Shown here: in pieces, positions 36,798-46,989 of the stretch
Layout of the letters: each line of letters opens with the position of its first letter
How positions within the stretch are numbered: position 1 is the stretch's first letter
Source: Chrysopogon serrulatus
Lineage: Eukaryota; Streptophyta; Magnoliopsida; Poales; Poaceae
Assembly: GCA_015844335.1 (NCBI GenBank)
Contig: JADLZL010003555.1
Coordinates: forward strand, 1 to 64,000
Reading direction: 5' to 3'
DNA: 64,000 bases
Position numbers and translations under genes: made by a program
The notes under the pieces: model-generated
The model's database searches: none
Seen by the model: only the letters and a program-made list of their open reading frames with translations
What the model was told of the DNA's origin: nothing

Positions 36798-39700
36798 TGT
36801 AACACCCCTGGTGTTACGTTAACCTAAACCCACCATAAACCCACCATGTCATCATGTTATGCATTAAGCATCATGTTTATAAATTTAATGAGAATGCAAT
36901 TAACATATGATCATATGCATTATTAGGTTAGTCACCAAGCATTAAGTGCAATTATTGTATTTCATGGTGTTCATGATCCTTGCATGATTAATACCTTGTT
37001 TTGTATGTTAAGCATGTTTTGAGATGTTGATCGTGCCTAATGATTTTTGGTATAGCTTGATATGCTTGTTAATTAAAATAAAGTGCAAGACACTCAAGTT
37101 TCACTTATAGGTTTAATTAAGTTTATCAAATTGATTAACCTAAAAGCAACCTTGGAGTGATTAAGTGTGTGGCTAACTATGTTTAACTTTCCAAGCATGT
37201 TTTACAAGTCAAATGATGCAAAAGAAAGAACTCAAGTTGAATTTGAAATTCAAACTCCAACCCTAGCTAGGAATGGCTAAGTGTTGGAATTTTTATTTCA
37301 TTTTCAATTTGGAGGGAGCTAACCGTAATTAATTTTCTAAATAAAATTTGCTAACCATTGGCACAATTTTAAAGTATGAACTTTGTACTTTGAAAGTGAG
37401 CTATTGGTTGTGTTTGAAAAGTATCACAACATCATTAATTAATTGCCTAAAAATCCAATTTGAAATTCCTTTTCAAAAGCTGAAATTCAAAAGCCTTTTG
37501 CCCTTTTTTCTCCATTTCACCTCAAAATATTCAAAATTTGGGAAAACTCCAAAAATACAGTTTGTGCATCTCTTCGAGCTCTACAACTTTGGTATATAAA
37601 GTTTTTCAAGTTTTTGAATAAAATTTTAAGTAATTTCAAAAGTTAGTTGAATTGGAAAATACCTCTTTTTGAGTTTTAAACTTCAATTAAAAAATTATTG
37701 GGTTTCATGAAAAACTTCCTAAATGAGAGTTGTAGATCTTGAGAAATAGAACAACTTTTATTTTTGGAGATTTTCATCTTTTATTCAAAATTTAAAAGTA
37801 ATTTTAAAATCCCTAAAGTTAGGGTTTTGTTTTAAATTCAAATGTGAAGTTCAAATTCGAAAACCAGTTTGAATCTGACAAAACTTCTTTACTGAAATTA
37901 GTAGAGCACAAAATTTGGAGCAAACGGTATTTTGGGATATTTTTGTGTACAGTACAAATTTCAAAAGTAATTTGCAAAATGGAAGCAAATAGGTGTCCCT
38001 TTCTGACAAGAAGTGAGCGGGGGGGTGTTTGCCATTTGCTTTCGGTGCCCATGCCGGCCGGCCGGTCGACGGCCGCCGTGGCGTTCTCGCCGTTCCCGCC
38101 TTTCAGCGCCGCCAACCACCTCACCGGCGTCGGGGTCGCTCTCCACTGTCCCGGCTTTGCCCCCTGCTCCATAAAAGCGAGGCGGCCGACGACCATCTCC
38201 TTTTCTCCATTTTGCTCACCACCGGCCGTCGTCTTTCCACCGCCAAATTCGAGCACCACACCGCCTCACTTTGTCCAATTGCCATTGCCACCTGCTCCGC
38301 CACCTCCTTGCGCCACCGTTGAACCATACAGCAGCCCTTGTCATCGCCTTTTTGCCCTGATCGCCGTCGTCTTCTCCACGGCCGGCCGCCGGACTACACC
38401 AAGCCGCCGTGAGCTTTCTCTCTTTAACCAAAGCCGCTCCTAGTCGTTTTCGTGTCAAGTTAAGTTAGCCTCGGGGTGCTGTGGTCCGTTGCCGCAGTCT
38501 AGTGTCGCCGGAGATGCTCCGGTGTGGTTGGTCGCGGAGGGAGGTCGCGGCGCCGGCGAGCCACCGCGGCTACCATCCCGGTGCAGGGGGGGTTGGCATA
38601 GGGTGTTTAGCAGCTTGTTAGACGCGGTATGGTGTGTAGAGCATGTTGGTGCGGTTGGTTGCGTCGAGAGGCCGTCGCCGACGGAACGGGCCGGCCGCCG
38701 CCATTGCTCCCCGCTCGGCGGCGGGAGAAAGAAGGGAGGAAGAAGGCCGACACGCCGGGGCCGGGCGTGTCGGCGAGAGAGGGAGCGGGGAGAGCGGGGG
38801 CGCGCCTGCGGGCAGCGCTGCACCGAAGCGGGCCGTTGGGCGCAAAGTGAGCCCAATGGGGAAAGGAAATTCTTTTTCTTTTTTTTTCAAATTTAATTTC
38901 AAAGCACGATTTTCATCTTTTTTTTTATAATTTTTATTGGGCAAATAAAAATGTGAGAAAAATATGTATGTGATCTCTGTGATGTGCTCGGTCCATGAAA
39001 AATACTAACCATGTTTTTCCGATAAGTTTTAATTGTATGATAATTTGCTCTTTAAATTAAGAAGTGTAAATTCCATGATTTTTAATAAATAAAATATAAG
39101 TCCAAAAAATTATGAAATTTGTTTTGTGTGCTAATTAGGTGATGATGATCTTAATTATGAAGTTTGATCATGTTTTGACTATTTTTTGTATTATGCTTAA
39201 TTAACCCTTTAATTAATTAGTGTTTAATTAATTAATCCCGTGGTTAATTAGGGTTTAATTAATCTCTTATTAGCAAGTTAATTAGCGGCTTTCAACGACC
39301 GTAAAAATGGTTAATAAATTAGTAATTAACCTTAATCACTATTAGGGTTGCTTGATTTTGGGATTGAGTGATGACCCTAGGTCATTAACCCTAATGACCT
39401 TCGGCATTTTATGTTGATTACGTATTGTCAATTCGTCCGCGTCAATGTTATCTATGATCTCTTAGCATAACTATACCATGAAGGAAAGTTGTACTCAAGA
39501 TAATAATAAGTTGAGTTGTCTCATCCATATTGCATCATCTCGCATCGTGTCATGTCATTAAACATGCATCATTCCTTTACGTAGAGTTTACGGCGTGAGA
39601 GCGATGGTTTGCGATGGCCAAGCTTCGAAAAAAGGTTTGCGATGATCCAACCCCATCGAGGTGATTCCACCAAGGATATCGACGTCAAGATTAACATCTA

Positions 39701-42429
39701 ACCTTCTCTGCAACACAGGCAAGCCCCGGACACTACTACAGGAAACTTAACCGAGGCGGTTAAAAACGATTAACCGAGGCGGTTTTTCAACCGCCTCGGA
39801 CATAAGGTCACGGTTAATCGCGGGTTTTAACCGAGGCGGTTGGCCAACCGCCTTGGTTAATGTATTTACCGAGGCGGTTTTGTTATAAAAACCGCCTCGG
39901 TTAATAGAATTAAAAAAACAAAAAAAATCCAGTGAGCCCATCGATGAGCCCGCTAAGACCATCGATGAGCCCATGGGGTGAGCCCGCTATCGGAGCACGC
40001 CGGCGAGCCTGTTCCCAGCCGACTAGCCGGATTTGGCTCTGCCGCGGGCCTGCTGTGGACGCTAAAGCGAGCGGACGCCGGATGCATGTTGCCGCCGTCG
40101 CTCCACGTCGATGGTGGGCGGATCCACATCGAGGAGCCTCGATCGTCGCGGGAGGTCGATCCGTGCCGTAGTAGTCGAAGGTCAGCGCGGGAGAGAGAGC
40201 CGCGACGAACGGAAGAGAGGGAGCAGCTGCCGCCGCACCCGCAACCGCCGGAGAAGAGACGAGCCCAAGCCGCCTCCGCCACGGATCCGGGTCACACCAC
40301 CACGGATCCGTGCCTCTCCACAACCAGATCCGCCGCCGGGGAGCACGGCGGCCGATCCGCCTCTCCATCGGGCGTGGGGAGTGGGGAGGGGCACCGGGCC
40401 TGAGGGTTGATTCCCCGCCGGCTGGGCCGCCCGTGGGTGGTTCGGAGCACCGCCGCCGCCTGGTGGTGGAGGGGCGCCGTCGTCGGGCCCGGCGAGCCGC
40501 CGCCGCCACGCCAGAGAGAGGGAGGAGCGCCGCTCGGTGTGGGAGAGAGGAGAGGAGCGCCGCCCCCGTGCACGCTGGGCCGTCGCCCGAGCCTCCCCCC
40601 GCTCCCTCGGCCGCTACACTCCTCTGGGCCCTCATCGCCGCTCCGCTCAGCCCTTGCCGCTGCTCCGCCGGTGAGAATAGAGGTGAGGGAGAGAAGAGAG
40701 GCCGTGAGGGAGAGAATGAGTGGATTTTTAGGGTTAGGGATTCGACCTGGTTTATATACTGCGACCTAAGTTTTGGGCCGAGATGGGCCTAATGGGCTCG
40801 AGGCGGTAATTAACCGAGGTGGTTGTCTTAGAAAAACCGCCTCGGTTAATAGAGGATTAACCGAGGCGGTTTTTGTAAGAAAACCGCCTCGGTTAATCTA
40901 TTAACCGAGGCGGTTGCCTGACCGGCCACCTAGCCTGGCCAGCCATCGATTAACCGAGGCGGTTTTCAGCCAAAACCGCCTCCGAGGACAAAATTCAAGT
41001 GCCTTGCAAAATATTTAGTGTAGTAGTGGATGCATTTAAACCCTTCCTTGAATTTCGAAAGTCTTTTATAATTTTATGTTGATGATATGATGCATTAGGT
41101 ATAGGAGTTGAGTGATATCCTATCTTGATGCATTTACCGCATCTTTGATATGTTTGTCTCTCGAAACCTATTTTGATTTGAAAATATTTAGTATATGCTT
41201 AATCTTGCTAAAAGCATAAGCTTTGCAAATAAAATGTTTTCAAAAGTTGATCACAATATCCCCGTTGAGGGCAATTATGAAAACTCGATGTTGCTTATTG
41301 TTTATCCTTTACTTGATCGGGTCAAGGATACTCAATAAGAACATGATGATGAGTAAATTGAGACGCCGGTGGAGTGACTTGCATCGGGGAAGGGCTAGTG
41401 CCCCCGGTGTAGTGTCGCCCACTTGTGTCGGTTAAGGACCGTCCGTTGTTTGGCGCTGGAATCATGAGGTTATTGGATAGTACTAGTCGCATGCTAATGG
41501 CGGTAAGCTCCACTTGGACTATTCGTTACTAAAACGGATAGTAGCGTGTACCCATCCTACGATGCGCACCGACCGAAGTGACCGAGCGGCCGTAGAGAGG
41601 TGGAGTAATCTTGACGCCCGATTCGGGTGTGGAGAAATCCGAGCGTTGAGTTGATGTATGTAAGATGGTGGGTCATGCATACATCGTGGTGGCTAGGAAG
41701 CCTCGGCCGGGTATATAAGCGATTCGAATCGTCGGTGCTCCACGATATGGGAGACTTGATCCGAGTCCCGGCATCGTAGTAATGAGGAAAGTTGCCGAGG
41801 ATGGAAAGTTTTGGAAATCGAGATCTTGCTTGACAAGTGTTTGCTCTAGACTAGGATAACCTAGATGGATAGCTTAATGCTTAATGAAAATATCAGATAA
41901 GAATAAATAGTAAGGATCAATATTAGTCGCTTTTCTGCAAAGGTGTCTTTGATTCTTGCTAAAGCCTTACCTTGATTCCTATCAACCAGCATTTCTGAGT
42001 CTTCTCCCCTCTTTTCCGTTGGGTAAGTCTTGCGGAGTACTTTTGTACTCGGGGTTTGTTTGACCCCTCGTTGCGGTGTTGACTAGGTTTGTCGACTTTG
42101 GTCATACCATTGGGCTTGGCATGATCGAATATCTTCCGTCTACAAAGTTCTTTTCTCGCTTCCGCAAACCCAGTTAAGTTTTGTTTAATCAAACTCTGAT
42201 CAAGTGTTGTCATATGTTTTGTAAATCTTCTGCTACTCTGTTGTATTTAATTAAAAACGGTTGTAATACTACAATATCTTGTAAGAAGTCGATCTTGGCG
42301 GATCGTGGTTTCATCGGGGTTTCACCCGACAGAGCTTTTTAAGTTATGTGGTACACAAGTATGGGTCGACAGAGGTCTTAGGGACAATGTCGTGCTTGTG
42401 GGCCATATAATTTAGAAGGTTCTGCCACA
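36798..42429. mobile_element. Solo LTR of a long-LTR retrotransposon, interrupted by a CACTA element
   Basis: The sequence starts TGTAACACCCC and ends GGTTCTGCCACA. It is flanked by the 5 bp direct repeat CTTAA at 36793-36797 and 42430-42434. TG..CA ends with a 5 bp duplication define an LTR. No gag, protease, polymerase, primer-binding site or polypurine tract is visible inside, so this looks like one LTR left after recombination between the two LTRs of a full element. Subtracting the nested CACTA insertion gives about 4.3 kb, a very long LTR of the kind found in some Gypsy lineages. A TATA-like CCATAAAAGCG lies at about 38170, followed by a GC-rich block to about 38860 with spurious open frames. 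Strand and family are not determined. Confidence 0.7.
39731..41028. mobile_element. Non-autonomous CACTA (En/Spm) transposon
   Basis: The left terminus is CACTACTACAGGAAA and the right terminus TTTAGTGTAGTAGTG. Both subterminal zones are packed with AACCGAGGCGGTT and its inverse AACCGCCTCGGTT (39748-39902 and 40800-40985), which is the transposase-binding-repeat layout of CACTA elements. The GC-rich centre has overlapping open frames on both strands without a transposase domain. A perfect 3 bp target duplication was not seen (GGA on the left, GAT on the right). It lies inside the solo LTR and so is younger than it. Confidence 0.85.
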
Positions 42430-42434
42430 CTTAA

Positions 42435-43010
42435 GAAGTTGTTTGAAGCCATTTTATGCCACGAGTTTTTTTAAACTTCTTTTAAAACATCCTCTCACAA
42501 GAAATTAGTGTGAGGTGAAGTTGAAAATAATTGCTTCTCTAAGTTTTAACTCGTGCAGTGGATCTCTATTTGTGATTATGTGAGAGTATATTTTATGGAG
42601 CTTTATATGTAGAGTTCTTTTGCCAAAATGTCCGTCAAAACAACTTTAACTCTAGTGGTAAAGCTGCTCACAGAGCTAAAGAAAAAAAATGTTACACTAG
42701 TAAAATAAAGTTACGCCACACGGAGCCTTATTGTACTAACACTTATTACGGATCTTAAAATCTATTTGATTTAAGGTTAAAAAACTCGGTCTATGTTGAT
42801 TTAAGGTTAAGACAACCCAATTAAAATTCAATTCAATAAAAATAACGACCCCGTTATCATTGTTACGAGCATAGCGGTAGCACTGGACACCACAAGCAGT
42901 TCCGCTAAAATTATCCAATTGGCGAGACAAAAATGAATTATTCACTTGCTTCGATACTCCCCCTCTTCCCAATTGTCATGACTCATGATGCTCTTGTACA
43001 GTTATATGTA
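42435..43010. other. Intergenic region
   Basis: AT-rich DNA between the solo LTR and a Stowaway MITE. Nothing recognised. Confidence 0.45.
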
Positions 43011-43242
43011 CTCCCTCGTCCCTTTTTAATTGTCGCTTGCGCTCAAAAAAATAAATACCAGTAATTCTAATAAATATTAAATATTATTAATTAGTACCAT
43101 AATTAGTATCATCGGAAAGATTTTTAGATCTATTTTTTAACAAATTTTTTTGAAAACATAAATATTGCATATATTTTCTATAAATTGAGTCAAATTTGTG
43201 GCACAAAAACCCACGATTATAATTAAATAGGGACGGAGGGAG
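43011..43242. mobile_element. Stowaway MITE
   Basis: The left end CTCCCTCGTCCCTTTTTAAT and the right end (reversed) CTCCCTCCGTCCCTATTTAA are inverted and flanked by TA (43009-43010 and 43243-43244). The body matches the copy at 29856-30092, sharing AGTATCATCGGAAAGA and GTCAAATTTGTGGCAC-like blocks. Non-coding, 232 bp. Confidence 0.85.
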
Positions 43243-43453
43243 TACACCATAATGCCCACGAGTCTGACCGCGAGGAGCACAGTGCGCTACCGCGCTTATT
43301 TGAACTCGAAATATGCAGATTTACAGTTACAGCCAAGCGGGGCAGCGATAGAAACAACCAACGCCATAGGATACACCAAGAAGAAGCGTCGCATATAACA
43401 ACGGCATATGCACCGGTCCAGCTAAATCGCGTCGAACTCATCGACGACTGGCA

Positions 43454-44424
43454 ATGGAAGGCAACAACGAATCGGCCGAGCATCCCCCGAGCACAACCGC
43501 GAGTGTCCTCAAGGAGCTGTCGGGGACCAGGGAGGAGGTGGAGCGCGCCCGCGAGGTGGCGGTGCAGGCGTGGCTGGCGTCCATGCCGCTCGGCGAGGAG
43601 CTGGAGCGGCTCCGCGCCCAGCTGGCCGCGGCCAAGACCCGCCTCGCCGCGACGGCGGCCGAGATACCGCAGCTCAAGTCGCAGCTCGAGTCCACGACCG
43701 GCGCCATCGCCACGAGGCAGGAGGCGGCGGCGAGGAAGAAGGCCGCCGCGGAGGACCTCCGACTGCGCGTCGACGGAGCGCGCGCCGAGCTCCGGCGGCT
43801 GCGCGCCGAGGTCGCGGCGTCCAGGGGCGCCAAGGACGCGCTGGAGCAGCGGGTGCGCGTGCGGCGCCAGGCCGCGCGGGCGCTTCAGCTGGCCGAGCGC
43901 GCCATCGCGGCGGAGGCCCACGCGCTGGCGTGGTCCGCGGCCGCGGCCGCCGAGCTCACCGCGCGCGCGCGCGCGGCGATGTCGACGTCGAAGGCGACGG
44001 CGACGGAGAGGACGCCCACCAAGACGTTGTGTTCCTGCCGGCGCGGAAGCTCGAGGAGCTGCGCAGGCTCGTGGAGGCCGAGGAGCGGAAGGCCGAGGCG
44101 CGCGTCGAGGAGGCCGAGGCGGCGCGGCGCGCGGCGAAGGCGCGAAGAGCGGCCGCCGTGGCGAGGCTGGACGCAGCGCGCGCCAAAAGGCGAGTGGCCG
44201 CTGAAGCCGAGCTTCGTCGCCGCGCGAACGGGGACGACGGCCGCAGCACGCGGGCGAAGAGCGCGGTGGCCCCGAAGAGCCGGAGCGGGAGTTCGTGCTT
44301 CGCGGCGAAGAAGCTGCTGAGGTTCCTGTGCAACCGAACCAAGGCACCTTTGAAGGTGGTTGCAGGCGTCCTTGAACAGCATAGTCTGTTAAAAATCAGT
44401 GCACGTCCCAGATACATCTATTGA
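43454..44424 (+). CDS. Coiled-coil protein, possibly WEB/PMI2-like, with one frame change
   Basis: From MEGNNESAEHPP the chain becomes a long heptad-rich alpha helix almost free of proline (EELERLRAQLAAAKTRLA, EDLRLRVDGARAELRRLRAE). At the run of CG dinucleotides (43964-43977) the frame in use must change. Downstream the other frame continues the same character (LPARKLEELRRLVEAEERK, EEAEAARRAAKARR) and ends in a basic tail with FCAAKKLLRFLC-like residues and the stop at 44424. A two-base (CG) gain or one-base loss in the repeat explains the shift. About 320 residues in total. Grass coiled-coil proteins of the WEB family, which includes chloroplast-movement factors, look like this. I did not recognise a diagnostic motif, so the family is tentative. 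Confidence 0.55.
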
Positions 44425-45682
44425 CATTTTATAATATCACAAATAATGTTGTTAGAATGATCATGTAATACATGTTTAGATACTTGATTATGCATGCTAC
44501 AGCATGTGCATTTGTGATGATCGAAAAGACAACAATGGACATGTTTACGAGTGGTCGTTTTGTTGACAAGATCTACTATATGAGCTTTGTAGCGGTTGTT
44601 TATTATAGTCGTTTCGATTGTAGGTTTACAGCTATACAGGTGTGTTTCGATGTAGCCCTGGTCCGGGAGCACGACGAACAAGCAAGCGCATCTGACCCAC
44701 ACGCTCGAAAACGAATGCCCGGGAGCAATGCTTGACAAAGGTAGCTTTCTCACTCTCATGCAAAGTTCCAAACAGACACCTAGGAGCAATGGTTTATTGT
44801 GTTATGTCTATCTTAGAGTAGATTGCTATTTGGTTGTCGTAAATGCAGTTGTAGCACAGACGTAGCGAGAGCTCCATCAACTCCTACGATATATAAGTAC
44901 ATTGTGGCAAACAGGGGGGGTCCTAGCGCGACGACGGAAGAGGAAGGGTTCATGGGAGGATTGGGATTTCACGCATAGGAGGTTGAGGAGAGCAGATTTT
45001 TTTTTTTTTGATCCCGTAAAAACCCAGCTTATTTAGACTGTCCACGTCGACTAAAACTGTAAAACTAAGAGTACAAACTATTTATAAACTACTCAAGGTC
45101 TTAGATAAAAAATACACTTTCAAACATGAACCAAAGCGATAGAGACTGACAATTTAATAGACTATAACCAAACATTTTACTTGAATAATAAATATTTCAG
45201 ACCTGGCTCGGGCTGGATCCATGGGTCAGGTTGGATCAGGCTTATTTTGCTCACGTCTACAGTCCTGCCCTAAAATATCGTAAAGCGCTTTGACGATTTT
45301 TTTTTAGCAGAAGCACTTTTTATTGAGAAGAGTTCGTTCTGGGCCGAATTAGCTGGAGGTGAGCAATTCAATGGGCTTTTGACAAATAATTTGGCCCGCG
45401 TAACCGGTTACGCGAAGTCAACCTTGGGGGTTTGCTCTGACGTACTCCACCGTCACCGCAACGGAAAGCTATCACCGCGGAGTAAATGTGGGCAGTAGTA
45501 GTCACCAACAGAAGTGCGTAAATGTAGAAGTAAAACCACCACCGTCACCGCAACGGAAAGCTGTCCCCGCTATAGCCCAGAAAGAAGGCTCCCCTCGCCT
45601 AGTAAACCACCTGACAGCTGAGCCCCACCTCGAGCGCTCGCTGCCTGCCAGTCTACCACCAGTCCACCACTCCCACCCCCAC
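44425..45682. other. Intergenic region
   Basis: Mostly AT-rich DNA, with a T-run at about 44997-45009. Just before the next gene, the 20-mer ACCGTCACCGCAACGGAAAG occurs twice, at about 45450 and 45544, with 94 bases between starts. No other structure was recognised. Confidence 0.5.
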
Positions 45683-46989
45683 ATGGATTTCTCCGGCGGC
45701 GGCCGCAGCCGCCCCGAGCCGGCCAGGTGGCTGGAGATCGCCGGGAAGCTCCTCGCCGCGCGGGACCTGGTCGGCTGCAAGCGACTTGCGGAGCGCGCGG
45801 TGGAGGCTGACCCGGACCTCCCAGGTGCGGACGAGCTTTCTCGCCGTCGCCGACGTCCTCCTCGCCTCCCAGCGCCTGCTCCCCTCTGGCCGCCCCTGAT
45901 CCGGTCGCCGTGCTCCAGCTCCAGCCCGCCGCCGGCCTTGACTCCACCGCCGCCAAGCGATCCTTCCACCGCCTCTCGCAGCTCGTGTCTTCCCCGCGTA
46001 ACCCCCGCCCCGCCGCGGACACCGCCCTCCACTTCATCCAAGAGGCCTTCGCTGACCTCTCCAACAACGCATCCGCCGATCCACCTCCTGCTCCTGCTGC
46101 CACTCCTTCTATTCCTGCTCCAGCTCCAGCTCCAGCTCCTGCTCCTGCTCCTTCTCCTATTCCTGCTGCTGTTCCTGCTCCTGCTTCTGGGGACGCCTCG
46201 GCCTCGGCTGATGCCGATGCGTTCTGGACGGTGTGCCCCTACTGCTGCCATGTGTACCAGTACCAGCGTGCGCTGGTGGGGCGCGCGCTCAGGTGCCAGA
46301 GCGCTGGGTGCCGGCGAGCGTTCGTGGCCACCGAGATCCCGAATGCGCCGCCTATTGTGCCCGGCACCGACATGTACTACTGCGCATGGGGGTTCTTCCC
46401 CATGGGTTTCCCTAAGGCGGCCGATTTGAGCACCAACTGGAGGCCATTTTGCCCCATGTTTCCTGGGAATTCTGAATCTCCGCCGCAGCCAGCACCTGCG
46501 GTAACTGTGAATGTTGATGTACAGAATGTTGATAATAATGGTGCCGGTGATGTACACAATGTTGAGAATAATGGCGGACTCATTAAGGCCAATTCAACGC
46601 CAGCAAGTGTGCAGCCGTCTAGTAAGAGTGGTGACACTGGAAGTGCAGCAGGTCCATCTAGAGGAAGGATGAAGAAGACAACAGCCCGCAAGAAAGTCGG
46701 TGCTGTGCCTAAGAAGCACGGTTCCAGTGGCATGGACAGTGGCATTGAGCCATCTATGCTTGGGGCACATTCGTTGAATGGGAATGCAGGAAGTGGGCAG
46801 ACAGTGGGTACTAGAGAGATCAACATAAATGAGGTGGCAAAGCCAACTGATAGTGCCACAATGCTGAATTTTGGCGGGGATGAGGATATCGGGTTTGATT
46901 TGGATGTTGATGCCACTGATGCTATATTGGGGAATTTGCACAACCTACCATTCTTGAGGGAGGATGACAATAGCAGAAGGATGTTTTAG
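45683..46989 (+). CDS. J-like domain and zinc-ribbon protein, frame interrupted twice
   Basis: The start MDFSGGGRSRPEPARWLEIA leads into LLAARDLVGCKRLAERAVEA, the N-terminal helical block of a plant DnaJ subfamily. The frame then shifts at about 45839 (one extra T; LAVADVLLASQRLLPSGRP continues) and again at about 45897 (one extra T before GATCCG; DPVAVLQLQPAAGLD continues). The J-like segment KRSFHRLSQLVSSPRNPRPA lacks the HPD tripeptide needed to stimulate Hsp70. After a Pro/Ala-rich linker comes a zinc ribbon, FWTVCPYCCHVYQYQ with a second pair RCQSAGC and RRAFVATEIP. The C-terminal third is Asn/Ser/Lys-rich and ends in an acidic stretch, REDDNSRRMF. About 435 residues. Homologues are nuclear or cytosolic proteins of unknown role. 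The conserved protein on both sides of each shift suggests sequence errors rather than decay. Confidence 0.75.

Noticed and set aside
39910..40635. Open frames on both strands in the GC-rich centre of the CACTA element
   Set aside because: Overlapping, low-complexity, no transposase or captured-gene signature that I can name.
43223..44347. A 374-codon open frame on the minus strand
   Set aside because: It mirrors the coiled-coil gene on the plus strand; its Arg/Ala/Pro-rich content is a by-product of GC-rich codons and shows no domain.
45502..46557. A 351-codon open frame on the minus strand
   Set aside because: Antisense to the J-like/zinc-ribbon gene, Arg/Ser-rich, no motif.
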